A DNA stretch of 64,000 bases from Enoplosus armatus (lineage: Eukaryota > Chordata > Actinopteri > Centrarchiformes > Enoplosidae), in NCBI RefSeq assembly GCF_043641665.1, contig NC_092200.1, positions 13,336,194 to 13,400,193 on the forward strand. Direction: 5' to 3'. Made by a program: the position numbers and the translations under genes. Below are positions 20,991 through 32,460 of this stretch, piece by piece (positions within the stretch are counted from its first letter, which is position 1; each line of letters starts with the position of its first letter). Under the pieces are notes generated by a model. It was not told the origin of the DNA. It ran no database searches and worked only from the letters and a program-made list of their open reading frames with translations.

Positions 20991-22112
20991 ACACAAAACA
21001 CCGAAACACACACAGACACAGAAATACATAAACACACACGGTCGCACACACATAGCTGCACTAACAAGCACGTGAACACACATGCACATACATACAGACA
21101 CAAGCGCCACTCTAAAGGGTCATTATTAGCTCTGTTCCTTGTTTCTCTAAGCTGCCAACTGCAAACGGATACATATGAAGTTATTTATTTGTTTATTTTG
21201 TGGACAAGCATAGCAGACACATGGATTTTAAGTGAAAAAATATCATCTATAATACATCAAAGACATGACTGTCAGACAGCATGTGCAGGAAATGTTACAC
21301 ATGGTCTCTTTCTGGGCAATATTACAGTTGTAACCAATAATATTGTTGTTTTTGTTCATTCATAGCACTTTGTTCTTGACGGCTGACTGTACTATTCACA
21401 TTGAATTTGTCCCAATTACTAATCCCCATTCAAGCTGTTGGCCATATTGTCCTCTTTTATCCTTTAAGAAAGTCGCTCATAGCCTTTATGTTTTTCTTTC
21501 AATGGATTTGACAGTGGATATGATATTTTTATTGCAGATTTAATATGAAAAAAAATCTGTGTAATATAGAAATGTGGTCACATTGTAGAAGTGACTAGTC
21601 ACATATGCACTGTATTTTAAACCCATGTCCTACAATATGTCTAATACCTCTACAAAGAAAAAAATGGTGGTAGAAACTACTAATATAAGTCCTGGTAGTA
21701 AAAAGATGGATTTTTTCTTTAACATTGTACATCGTTATCAATGTCCATAATAATTATACATTTCAGTTTATATTGTGGTTAAGTGCTACATATTCCCATG
21801 CAAATTCGCATTTAATCAAGTAACCACAAACCAATTGACATTGGGTCTTTGGGGCTCTGAACAATAATGCCGAAAAAAAAAAGAAAGACAGTCAGACATG
21901 ATTATATTGTTGAGTTGCATGTTAGGAAACTGGGATTTACTGTACACCACAGTGGGTAGCAGGAGGTAGTTGATCAGCGACTGGCTGGCTGGCTGGTTGA
22001 CAAGTCTGGGGAGGAACTGCTGTTGGGAGTACTGTTGAAATGACAGCAAGCGGAGAGCGTGTGATGTGTTCTGTTCCAGAACAGTTGAGCGGCTGTCCCC
22101 ATTGAGGCAGCA
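20991..22112. other. CA-sprinkled then AT-rich spacer
   Basis: Loose CACACA words lie at 20990-21100. The rest is AT-rich with chance frames. GGCTGGCTGGCTGG lies at 21979-21995. Confidence 0.5.
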
Positions 22113-22136
22113 GTGTGTGTGTGTGTGTGTGTGTGT
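22113..22136. repeat. (GT)12 microsatellite
   Basis: Uninterrupted GT run. Confidence 0.95.
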
Positions 22137-22251
22137 CCCTATATTGACGCAGTGCCTGGGAAAATCTGCATCTGTTACTTGAGTGGGATTGCAGGGAGAT
22201 CTGAGCTGTCAGAGTGACAGGCTACTGTCTCCCTTTTCTCTGTGTGGTGTC

Positions 22252-22293
<42 letters not shown>
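22252..22293. repeat. (ATCT)10 tetranucleotide microsatellite
   Basis: About ten units of ATCT/TCTA. Confidence 0.95.
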
Positions 22294-23395
22294 GAGCAGG
22301 TACAAAAACATAAAGGCAGCAGCTTGAGCAGACAGACAGGCTGTGAGGCAGACAGACAGATAAATATGACTTAATGAATGACATTTGTTTGTTCTAAAGG
22401 ACTTGGCCTAAAGCAGCAACCTTCATCACTGGTGATAGAAGAGTTACTCACACAAGAAACCGACCAGGAGGCACAAATCCCAGCACTTCAGAGGCATTTT
22501 GTTTTAGTCATCACATGTCAACGTATATAACGTCCTCCATAACTCAACCTTATGAATTAAACAATGTCAGAGCAACTTCAACAGAAGATCTCTGTGGCCT
22601 ATGATGTAGTGTGATTATTGCTGTTATGAATATTGATTATGATATAAACCAATACATTAGACAAACATTTAATTTCATCATGGAGCTGGAATCGATATAA
22701 AATTCATGGATATGTGGCAATGGAAATATTAAATTCACCACTTTACTAATCAGTCCTAATTACTTAATGTAAAGCCTTTTATTATGGAATCAATGAAGAA
22801 GACACAGTGTTAAGTATATGGAATTACTCTGCATCATGCAGAGGATATCAGCGTTTTTTTATTAACACTAATGTAATGTAATGCTTTAGGCCACAAAACT
22901 TGATTAGCTTGAGGCTAGCAATACCCTTTGGTTTTAATGAAGAGTGCTAGCAATAGTAACAACACTGGGCTTATAGAGAACCTACTCCCCTTTAATTTGG
23001 GTGGCCTTGAACAGTATAGTATGATGCAAGAAAACATGTAACAAATGAACAGATTCAGAGTTGTACTCCACTTTAAGATGGCAAAGACTCGGTACACAAG
23101 GAAGTTACAAGGGTAATGTTGGATTCCTCAGACACAATTCAAGGCAATTGAAGGAATAATAGATTAAGCTACATCCAAATGCTAATCCAAAACCAGCCCC
23201 TGTCCCATATTCATTCAACCGGATCACTAAGCCACATGCTTATGGCTGGATGGATCTCCCATCACCAGACCATTCCCAGCTTCACCCTCAGCCTTCTCAA
23301 CTGCAGTTTTATGCTACTTGCAGGGCATATCATCTGGTAGTTCTAGTAAAATACAAACCCTCCTATATGTTGTTGCAAAATAAGTAAACCCTATG
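22294..23395. other. AT-rich spacer
   Basis: No repeat family or frame of note. Confidence 0.5.
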
Positions 23396-23431
23396 TCTCT
23401 CTCTCCCTCTCTCTCTCTCTCACACACACAT

Positions 23432-23466
<35 letters not shown>
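23396..23466. repeat. Compound (CT)n(CA)n microsatellite
   Basis: CT-rich run followed by CA with one TG interruption. The longest CA part is 23433-23466 (17 units). Confidence 0.95.
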
Positions 23467-23467
<1 letters not shown>

Positions 23468-25479
23468 TGCCCGAGGTCCTAACCAGCTGCTTTGTCTTCC
23501 AGAGAGGCCACAGTACTGGACTGGGACACCTGTCATTCTCCCACGACTGAGAGAGGGAGACGGAAAGAGAGTGTGTGGTTCGTGTTTTGCTTTGGCAACA
23601 AATACTATTGTATTTCATGCCCATTAAGAACCGAACAGAACTGAAGTGTACATTTACACATGTGGTGCCACATATATGTAGGCTACAGTAGTGGCATTCA
23701 TGCTACTTATCAGCTGTTATCTGTCATGTACAAACACACAATATATTCTCAAATTCTGTTAAACGAACGTCACTTTTAAATGTTGCTAAAAAAAATGTTT
23801 TGTTGCAGAGATAACCAAACAAGCCACGAGTACCAGGCAATTTCTTGAGCTGTCTGAGGCCCAGCAAAAGCTCACACTAAAGTAGCAACATGCAGCAGAT
23901 TTCCTAAAGTAGCGGTTTACACATTTTACTATATGAAGTATGCATTTGTATCTGTGAAGTACTGAATGTGCAACAAACTCAGTTTGTGTCTCATAGACAA
24001 GTCAGTGTCCTCAAGAACATAATTTGGAAAGGCTAACACCTAAAATTCAAACGGTGAGTTCATCTTACAGTGAGAAATAAAAATGTATACGCAGTATCTA
24101 AGCAGAATGGGTATGCTGCAGCTACAAAGACAAACAGACAACCCACATGTTTTTTTAGAAGAAATAATAGTCTATGTTTTACACAAAGCAACATGTGGGC
24201 AGATAAAATATAGTTTTGTTACCAAATGAAACACTGTGATGCAGAAAGTTTCTGTTTCTCCATGGTCATTAAATATCTGTGGAAGAATGGAAGAAGCAAC
24301 GAGAAATAGCTGCCCTATTTTTGCCCCAGAAACTTTTAACTGCTGATAAAGATCAATGGCACTGCTGATGATATAAATTCTGAGCTGCTAGTTTGTATTG
24401 ATCTGGCTCTAATGCTTTTGGCTCTCAGGATAGCAGATGGAGCCAGCAAAGAACTTCAGGAAAGAAAAAAATAAAAAATAAAGATTAATGTAGTAGACCT
24501 ACTCATCTATAGTTTTGATGAAGAACTCTTCAAGCCAAATATACATGGCTGCAGGAAATATGGGCCCCAGAAGTGTCTGACCCTTTCCAAAGAAAGAAAT
24601 GATAAGATAGTTTATTTGTTTGTGAGTTCTCGTAGACTTTAACATTAGATGGGTGTTGGGAATTTGACTGAAATAAACGAGCAAACCTGGTGCTGGTGTG
24701 CCAGGAAGAGGAAGAAGAATGTCATTAGCTGTTTTGTAGGGCCATTGATTATATGTGTATAGTCCTATTCACGACTAGAAAATCACAGCCCACCCCATTG
24801 TTGATTTTGAAAGGTCATGGGAAATTCAGTGAGGGTTGAGCATTTTGACTTGCAGTTTGACGTTCATTTAACCCACAAAGGTCTGCAGGTAGAAGGTACG
24901 TTTTTGTGCACTGCTCACTATTTGCTTAAGAAGCTGTCAATGCAAATGAAATATATATTCCCTTGTGCCCCTTCCATAGTCAAGTAAGTAAGTCATGTTT
25001 GGCCACAATAAACCACATTTCCATATTCTGACATACACAACTACACATGCTTTGCACTGGTGTGTAGGGATGCACTAATCGATATCGAGAGTATCATTAC
25101 CTCCCTACCATGTGTTGATGTATCTCTGGCCCATCCACTTGACAGCAACAAAGTCTCCTCTGTCTTTCTCCACCACCTGGCTACTTCCTCCAGCCAACCT
25201 CCACTGGACACTCACGTAGACTGGAATGGGTTAGGGGTCATTATGTAGGACACAATCAAAATGTGCAGGGTGGGGTGTTTTGGCCCCACATGGCCTCAAA
25301 AAGCCAAACACACAAGCAACAGGAAATAACTGGTGTCCCTCTATTGCCCATTTACAAATTAGCACTCTATGTATTAATCATTGTGTAGTTTGGGAACATT
25401 ACTCCCCATTCACTTACACAGACACAGACTGTAACACCCCACCCATGGGTCAATATTACTAGAGTTGTAGTTTTGAATT
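23467..25479. other. AT-rich spacer, faint transposon-like word
   Basis: Mostly featureless. GTAGGGATGCACTAATCG at 25066-25083 resembles the terminal word of some fish hAT-type repeats, but no second terminus was found. Frames are chance. Confidence 0.45.
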
Positions 25480-25625
25480 AGCAGGTAATGGGAACCTGTC
25501 GTCAGCTTAAATGGTACACTATAGCATTGTGTAATTATGACTCCTTGGCAGAACACGGGGCTTTTATCTGCAATCGGATAAGTTAATTGTCAACAATTAC
25601 CTAACCATTTACTCACAATGCAGAT
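25480..25625. promoter_or_regulatory. Candidate element with paired Sox-like sites
   Basis: TAATTGT, two bases, ACAATTA at 25584-25599 form a perfect 7-bp inverted pair of Sox-type cores. GTAATTATG near 25532 and GATAAG near 25577 lie in the same repeat-free block. Confidence 0.4.
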
Positions 25626-25839
25626 GTAGAACTTGTAGAATAGTGCCTGTACCTGGATATGCTCAGGAGTTGAGGATGTCAACTTTCCAACACACACACA
25701 CACCTGAAAACACACCTGAACAGTCAACACTGAGGTAATCACCACCGTCACAACCCCCTCCCTCCACCTCTCACGTCTTCTGTTCGACTTCTATAACTCA
25801 TCCAGTCATTATCCAGCATTTGATATTCACTCTCTTCTA
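25626..25839. other. Spacer
   Basis: A short CACACA run near 25691 and C-rich sequence at 25745-25775. Nothing else. Confidence 0.45.
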
Positions 25840-26300
25840 TTCGACGTAACAGGTTGAGTTTCCCCTAATTGGGGCTGAATAATACCAAGGCGATTTACGA
25901 GCGCTTTTCCCCCCTTGTGTCGCTGCCGCTGCAGCACAGATTCTGGTTTCATCCCGCCAGTGGTTTTTGAAGGTATCATTTCTCTTGACTGGAAAAGGCC
26001 CCTGTTGAGTTGTCAGGCTCATTGCTCAAGGTGCGCCCTGGGTTTCAGAAGGGCCCGTGCTGACACATTCATAAATATGACACCTTGTTTTGTCCTTCTG
26101 GCGTCTTTTTGGTTGGCGATGGCCTTTGAATTGGAAACAGGTAAGCTAATAGGGCTGCGTCTGATGCATGGGAACCGTGGGCTTTGGGAGAAGGCAGGGT
26201 GGCCTCGGGCGACACATGACAGGCAGATAATGACTGTATAGCTGTCAAGTCAAGGATACCTGTCTGCCGGTAAATACAGATTTGCCTTTTTGACATCATT
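25840..26300. promoter_or_regulatory. Candidate conserved block, possibly containing an exon
   Basis: Long repeat-free block with many CpGs (25843, 25891, 25900, 25920, 25927, 25955, 26034, 26057 and 26209). Words include CCCCTAATTGGGG near 25863 and CATTCATAAATATGACACC near 26066. A plus-strand frame from ATG 26077 reads a hydrophobic, signal-peptide-like leader and ends at the strong donor CAG|GTAAGC at 26140/26141 in phase 1. It may be an enhancer, an alternative first exon, or both. No gene family is recognised. Confidence 0.4.
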
Positions 26301-26367
26301 TTTCCACCTCCTGGAAGATCAACTGAATGCAGCTTTCAGACTATTTCAGACTAGCTATCAGACACAT

Positions 26368-26467
26368 TCACACACACACACACACTCACTCACTCAGATG
26401 CACTTGCATGTTCCTGCACATGCACACAAGCAAACGCACATATATACATGCTGACAAACACACTCAT

Positions 26468-26492
<25 letters not shown>
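26368..26492. repeat. Cluster of (CA)n microsatellites
   Basis: CA runs at 26369-26385 and 26468-26492, joined by loose CACA/CATG words. Confidence 0.85.
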
Positions 26493-26498
<6 letters not shown>

Positions 26499-26877
26499 AA
26501 TGCAAGAAGGAACAGGAACAAAGGCACTTTAAATGTATGCGCTTATAATTGTGATTTTCTGCACCGTCCAACGTTCCCACGTAATGCTGTATGTTTGGGA
26601 ATGCATGGAGCAAGTTAATATGATTCTATTGTAGTCAGGCATGAAAGATAAAGAGAATTTGTGTGTGCTTCTGCGCATATATGTACGTGTGTGTGTGTGT
26701 GTCCATGCATGAGTGTGTGTGACTGGCAGGCCGGCTGAGGCCTGTGTTTTGTGCGTCGCCCCAGGGAATGCAGGTGAAAGCAATCTTGGTCCATGAAAGC
26801 CGACGAGATGTGCCTTTCTGCACCCAGAGAGCTGGCGAGCTGATTTCTTTTTGATAGGCTCAAGCCCTGACACCAGC
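26493..26877. other. Spacer
   Basis: A GT run at 26687-26702 and ordinary sequence. Minus-strand frames across it are His/Thr low complexity. Confidence 0.5.
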
Positions 26878-26922
26878 CCACCCCCCCCACCCCACCACCC
26901 TCCACCTCCACCCCCACCCAAT
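26878..26922. repeat. C-rich tract, quadruplex-prone on the minus strand
   Basis: C8, C4 and several CCC blocks are separated by A, AC or T. On the minus strand this gives four or more G-runs with short loops, a canonical quadruplex pattern. Confidence 0.8.
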
Positions 26923-27169
26923 CCCCACATCACCATCAGGCAAGGCCACGGCACTTGGTCGTTCACATCCCAGCTATCTATTCGTTAGCTAGTTGTAATG
27001 TATTCTGTAGTGCACGTGTAAGGCTATTCACACCCATAAACTGAACGTACTATATACTGTCTATTCCTGTCTTTCCCATAAACCATACCAGTTTGTGTGG
27101 ACACTTTTCAGCACACATGCACACACGCACACACAAGATAATCTCCTTCACTCCCCCTGTCTCTCTCCA
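26923..27169. other. Spacer
   Basis: Loose CACACG words near 27112-27135. Nothing else recognised. Confidence 0.45.
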
Positions 27170-27600
27170 CAGCTGCCCAGAAGCCAGAACAGCCAAACCG
27201 CTTGGTGTATGGCTAAAAATGACGAAATGCAGCCTAAATATACCTCATTTGTTTACTATTCAGTTACATTCCCTGCATGCAGAATGATTAGGGACAAATC
27301 ATGTTGGGTTTTCATCGAGAGGTATTTATGGCTTGATGCGTGTGCTGGGATGGCGTGTGCATTAGGCCTAATCTCATAATAGACCAATTGTGTTAATTCT
27401 GCCTATGGATCCAGCACTGGCTGTAACACAAAACAAAAGTCACTGCAGTGAGCAGTGGGCAGCTGTCCAGGAGAATGTGAATGGAACTTATCAGGCTGGG
27501 TCTGTTCTTATGGGATTTGAATTAATGCTGATCTGTTTAGTATTTGGTACTGTAAGCAGAGCTTTGGATAAATGATTATTGTTGTAATCAAGTTGGGGAT
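27170..27600. promoter_or_regulatory. Candidate conserved non-coding element
   Basis: Repeat-free block with a perfect 12-bp palindrome ATTAGGCCTAAT at 27361-27372 (two facing homeodomain cores), ACCAATTG at 27383-27390, GTTAAT at 27392-27397, and GAATTAATGCTGATC near 27519. Enhancer-like by motif density. Confidence 0.45.
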
Positions 27601-27780
27601 ATCGTGTCTGAATGTGTGGTCTGTGGGTACGGCATATTCAAACTGGTATGTTGGCAATCCAGCGTAGTGTGTGTGTGTATAGCCTCTTGGGTACAGCTCA
27701 AACCTACCTATGAAACCCCTCCCTGGTGCACACAGATAGGCACACATACAGACATGGCCACACACAGACAGAGAGGCACT

Positions 27781-27786
<6 letters not shown>

Positions 27787-27815
<29 letters not shown>
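27787..27815. repeat. (CA)n microsatellite
   Basis: Uninterrupted CA from 27787 to 27815, with imperfect CA either side. Confidence 0.9.
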
Positions 27816-27817
<2 letters not shown>

Positions 27818-28499
27818 ACACACACAGAGCACGTCCCTAGGGGTGAAGAACACTGACACTTATGACAGTTTATTATACAGTGACACGGCCAGTGAGCTGG
27901 CCTAAACAGATTACAATCCGTCTGAATGCTGCCAGTATTCACACAGCTGCTAAAGACTCGCTCTGGAATCTGAAAGCAAATAAAAAAAAAGGTTTCCTAA
28001 CCACCAAAAACATGATAGTGTTTTTTATCACTGTAAAAAGAGACACTTTATACAGCATATAATGTGTAAATGCTGAATGATTTGGGGGTTTTAAAGCTGT
28101 AAACCTGCATTTTTAAATGTTCTGAGCAAAGAAAACTTTCATCTTTAAATCCCACCAATAAAGAATCTATATATATATATCACTTAGAAAGTAAGTTTTA
28201 CAGGCAAAAGGGCTGCAAAGCGTCTTGTTATGGTAAACTGAAGCACTATTAATATTCTGAAACTTTTAATAGAGGCTTTAATACAGGTTATAAAGATAGA
28301 CAACCTTGCAACCTCTTCTTTCTTACAGCCATGGCAGTCAGTCACTCATCTTGCTGGCCAGCCAGTCGTATGATATCAACCTCTCCAGCTGGCCCACCAG
28401 CTAAAATGGAAATGTACGTTAGTGCCAGGAGTCAGAGACTGTTGGGGGACTTAGCCTTCATACTGTTGAGATAAAGTAGCAGGCCTAAGCCTCGCCTGG
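27816..28499. other. AT-rich spacer
   Basis: An A9 run near 27982 and (TA)n near 28170-28180. No gene. Confidence 0.5.
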
Positions 28500-28640
28500 T
28501 GAAATGACATATCCCCCCACCTTCCTGTTCCTGTACAATCGCCATAATATTGTGTTTCTATGCTGGGCCTGTAACCTTTGATTAAATTAGTCCAGTATTG
28601 CCTGGGTCCTTTTCTAAACTGTAGGCAGTGGAGAGCTACT
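28500..28640. promoter_or_regulatory. Candidate regulatory block
   Basis: CTTTGATTAAATTAG near 28577 joins a TCF/LEF-type CTTTGAT to a homeodomain core, and ATAATATTGTG near 28546 adds a Sox-like ATTGT. The sequence is unique. Confidence 0.35.
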
Positions 28641-28890
28641 TAACGGACCTTGTCCCTCGGAGGGAAGAAACTGCTTGAGCTTACAAGTGTACGGCCACAG
28701 AAATATCAAACCCCTCTCACTCAAATCTCTCTTTCTTTCCATCTCTCCCTCCTTCTCCTTTCTCCCTCTTTCTCTTCACATTTATACCCTTTTGCCCTCT
28801 CTCCTTGTCTTTCCCAAAGTGTCTTTCCTCTGCGTGTGTACATGTTTTTCTGTGTGTGTGTGTGTGCGTCTGTAAGTCGATCCATCATGC
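28641..28890. other. Pyrimidine-rich tract with GT end
   Basis: CT-rich from 28715 to 28830, then a (GT)n run at 28852-28866. This explains the Leu/Ser-rich plus frames. Confidence 0.6.
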
Positions 28891-29889
28891 TCTGTCACTC
28901 TCCAGGTGAGGCACGTATTATAGGATGTCAAAGAAAGAGCAGCAAAATGACATTTTCTTGTTGTTATTTTTCAAATCCATGAACTATTGGGGCTGCACAG
29001 TGAATGACAGCGTAAATGAACAAATCACAATTGCATTTTGTACAAGGAAGTGGGATTAATGTGGGGAGAAGGCAAAAGAGACATGGCATTGGTCAAACGT
29101 CAGTCAGTTGTAGGCTTCGGTTAAATGAAATGGAACTTCTTGTCCACATTCAGTGTGTTATTTAATGTACAGAGGCAGCAAACTTCTCCTCAGGGGCCCC
29201 ATATTTTCCTCCCTAATGTCTATGACTTAAATAAATTATACAATGATTTTCCAGCACTCTCACTAATCTCATCAAATAGCTTACAAGAAATTTTGAACCC
29301 CCCCCCTTTCTGTTTTGTGCCATAAATCTAGCCTCATGTTGTGCTGTAAAGCAAGTTAGGTACAAAATGAAACCCCGAAGCTTGTATCAAAGTTTGGAGG
29401 CTTTACAGGGTTATGGTGTGTTCCAGTCAGTAGAAGTTGACAGTGCGTCTCAACGGCCCTCAGATGTCAATCGACTGCTGCCATGGGACACCCCCAGTTA
29501 ACTTAGACGCTGTTTCCACAGATATATCCAAAAAAGGTTTTATCCTCTTTTGAAAAATGGCCACAACAGCTTCAGTATCATTATAGTTTATATTCTCTTA
29601 CACAGAGAGTGAGGGGAATTGAAATTTCAGTTTGACTTTAACTTAGCCTGCTTAGTAGACCTAAGGAGGGGAGTCTTTACTGGGGACATTTGCATTTCAA
29701 TATGTTTATAAGAAACACCAGTTCTCTCTTTGGTGCATTCTTTAAAACACCATTGTGGTTTTGTGATACTCAGTATACAGTTTCAGTCAGACCACGTGAA
29801 TGGTTCACAAAGCTGTCAATTTGGTAAATCCCCCATTCATGAATTGAAAATTAATACTGACACAAAATCAAATATCCAGCGTCAACCTA
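28891..29889. other. AT-rich spacer
   Basis: No exon or repeat family recognised. C9 occurs near 29299. Confidence 0.5.
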
Positions 29890-30060
29890 CAAAAAGGGCT
29901 CGCAGTTATCCTCTCCTGATTGACTTTGAGGGTTTTTTCTTTTCTGACCCGCAACGAAAGCTTCCTCATCTCTGTCATTGTGGTTACCTTCCCACAGTTA
30001 TCTTGCTGATTATACCTATCCGGAGGCCAGTTGATACAGGAAGGAATCACTTGTCAAAAA
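29890..30060. promoter_or_regulatory. Candidate regulatory block
   Basis: Unique sequence with CpGs near 29901, 29950, 29955 and 30021 and CTGATTGACTTTGAGG near 29917. The call is weak. Confidence 0.25.
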
Positions 30061-30091
30061 CACTCTGAATGACTGTGCTGTGTGTGAAAGG

Positions 30092-30170
30092 GGTGTGTGT
30101 GTGTGTGTATGTGTGTGTGTAGAAAATGTATTTGTGCATCTCTGATTATGTGTGTGTGTTTGTGTGTGTC
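30092..30170. repeat. (GT)n microsatellite cluster
   Basis: GT run at 30093-30120 with one A interruption, followed by further imperfect GT to about 30170. Confidence 0.9.
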
Positions 30171-30927
30171 TGTGTAATTAAGGATGGTGTGTGAAATCTA
30201 AAACTCAAACAGGATGCGCAAATAAATGACTTGCAGCCACTGTTGTTGTCTCCAAGTGGAATGAATCACCCTGTCAACTGTGGTGGTATATGGCTAATAA
30301 TAACACATGGCTCTGAGTGGTGAGATTCCCTCATTTACAGCGTGAGAAAGGGAGAAACATACAGAGGTGAATTACAAGTCAATCAGACAGTGAAGCTGCA
30401 ATGCAGTATATCTAGGGGGGAGCAGTGTATTGCACAGTAAGGTCTTCACCATCTGAAAAGCGTGACATCTACTCTTGCAAAATGATTGATAGCACAAATG
30501 TCTTCGGTTGACATATTCAGAGATAATCATTTTACAGGCTGCATATCCTCAATTTCCTATTGAATGATAGACTTCAAGAAAAGATCGCCTGCAACCTTGT
30601 ATCTGGATTTTTTAAATAACTCTAAATAACCTTGGTAAACCATTGAATGTGTATTCTGATGCATTCAAACATGCAGAACATGGGGAATGAAAGGGGGAAA
30701 AGCAACCATTATTTCCTCAACTGCTGAAAGTTTCAAGGATGTAACATTTCTTCATAACACAAACCCTGTTAAGCACTATACTATCACTCATGGCACAACT
30801 CCAGCTACTGCTTGTGCTATGCAGGTGTGTGTACATGTGTGTATACACACTGGGGACCTGGTAGAGTGAGATGGAGCACCACCCGCCTACAGATCCCTAA
30901 TGGGAGGTCTATGCACCTGGGTCCACA
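30171..30927. other. AT-rich spacer
   Basis: A perfect 14-bp palindrome GTGTGTATACACAC lies at 30837-30850. Otherwise nothing. Confidence 0.5.
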
Positions 30928-31120
30928 TACACACACACACACACACGCACATATACACTGCTCCCACGTCATATTTCATGTCAGTGGGCATTTGATTGCA
31001 GACATGGGATACCACAACATGACAAGGTGGAGCGGGCTTTTTCTACAAGGTGACATCACAGCACATACTGTAAGGAGATCTGCTATGTGTGTGTGTGTGT
31101 GTGTATGTGTGAGTGTGTGT
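30928..31120. repeat. (CA)n and (GT)n pair
   Basis: CA run at 30929-30946 and GT run at 31086-31120, in opposite orientation and about 140 bp apart. Confidence 0.8.
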
Positions 31121-31269
31121 CCATGTGCATCTGTGTCTGTTTCCATGCCCACACTTTTCACACATGTCAACACACAAAAGCCACATGGGAGGCCATTGAG
31201 AGCTGCAGCAGCTGTGGAATATGTTATTCAAATGGTGTGTGACTGTTTGTGTGTGTGTGTCACAGCATT

Positions 31270-31450
31270 AATATGAGTGTGTTCGCGTGTTATCATCTCT
31301 GCTTGTTGGAATAAACGGCACTGATGTGTCTCTGCGGGGAGCTTATAGAGAATCACTTACCTCTCTGCTCTTACTGTAGCGTAGCATTGAGTGACTCAGT
31401 TCTTCCGTCTGCGTCGTATTAGGACAGGACAGGAAACATTAAATTGAATC
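31270..31450. promoter_or_regulatory. Candidate element with AP-1 palindrome
   Basis: TGAGTGACTCA at 31388-31398 contains a perfect AP-1 TGACTCA. CpGs at 31273, 31285, 31317, 31337, 31380, 31407, 31412 and 31415 are unusually dense for the window. Confidence 0.35.
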
Positions 31451-32019
31451 ACATAGCTGTTTAAAATAATAATGATGGCGTTCATGCCTCAGATAGTAAA
31501 TACAGGGGAGTGATGTGAAAAGTGGAAGTGGTGAGGATGGCCGTATCTCAAATTCGCCCTACTGGACCATACACTCAGAGGCTGGATCAAAAGTAATGTC
31601 CCTCTTGTTTCATGCTGTCTGGATGGATCATTTAAATGATACCGGTTAAAATGTGACATTATGCACATATGGTGACAACATCTGATGAAATTAAACACAT
31701 GCATATTTAGTAAACTACGACAAACCACCTTTGACATTGAAACACCTTGTACCATATTTCAGTATTTCACAAACACCAGCTCTGAAAAAAAAAGTAGGGT
31801 GGCATGTTTTTCATTAGTTTCGCCAGTTAATAGTAATTTCTGGCAGATATGTTTTGTTAAATCTTTCCCTTTTCGGAAGATTATCCAAAAACTTGTTTCA
31901 GGCCTTTTGGTTCTTGTCATAAGCAGGTCCACTGTATGTGTTTCAGGCTTTAGTTTGCACCAGCCTGGTTTGCTTTCTGCTGAAATGGGATGTGTGTGCG
32001 CATGGGTTACCACCCCTTA

Positions 32020-32021
<2 letters not shown>
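31451..32021. other. AT-rich spacer
   Basis: No gene. Frames on both strands lack family features. Confidence 0.5.
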
Positions 32022-32084
<63 letters not shown>

Positions 32085-32089
32085 CATGT
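32022..32089. repeat. Long (GT)n microsatellite, 68-bp purine-pyrimidine alternation
   Basis: GT with single GCGT and GCAT substitutions that keep strict purine-pyrimidine alternation. It is the longest Z-DNA-type tract in the window. Confidence 0.97.
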
Positions 32090-32114
32090 TCATGTGTGTG
32101 TGCATGGTTGGCTC

Positions 32115-32460
32115 CCTAGCCTGTGTCTAGCCTTTGCAGCACGGGCCAGGGCTCTGCGGCTGCCCCGGGGCCACCATTGTCCCCGGTCTCCACAGCCCAG
32201 TGGCCACAGATGTTCCCCGTTTGATACCGTGCTCCTCACACATACTCCCCACTCCCCTAGATGTGTGGGTGGCCAAGCGGGGCGCCCTGTTGCGTGTCAC
32301 GCTCGCACGCCATTGGCCGCCTGGCGCCTGCACGTGACACCAAAAGGGGGAAGCCATCGCGTCTACAGTTTTAATCCCGCCACCATGCATAATGGAACAG
32401 AAGTAGCCCCAAGTGGAGAAGGAAGCTTTGCATGAGGAGGTGTTCATAAAAGGATCATGG
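32115..32460. promoter_or_regulatory. GC-rich, CpG-keeping block
   Basis: The most GC-rich stretch seen, with CpGs concentrated at 32265-32335. At 32385 an ATG in the context GCCACC starts a 16-residue frame (MHNGTEVAPSGEGSFA) ending at 32435. A 182-codon minus-strand frame (32127-32675) crosses the block but shows no domain. It could be a small promoter or CpG island, or an ancient coding remnant. Confidence 0.35.

Noticed and set aside
22252..22293. Regularly spaced repeats suggesting a CRISPR-like array
   Set aside because: Plain tetranucleotide microsatellite. The genome is eukaryotic and no spacer structure exists.
26529..26966. 145-codon minus-strand frame with Gly/Trp run
   Set aside because: Composed of the C-rich tract and CA repeat words. 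No domain.
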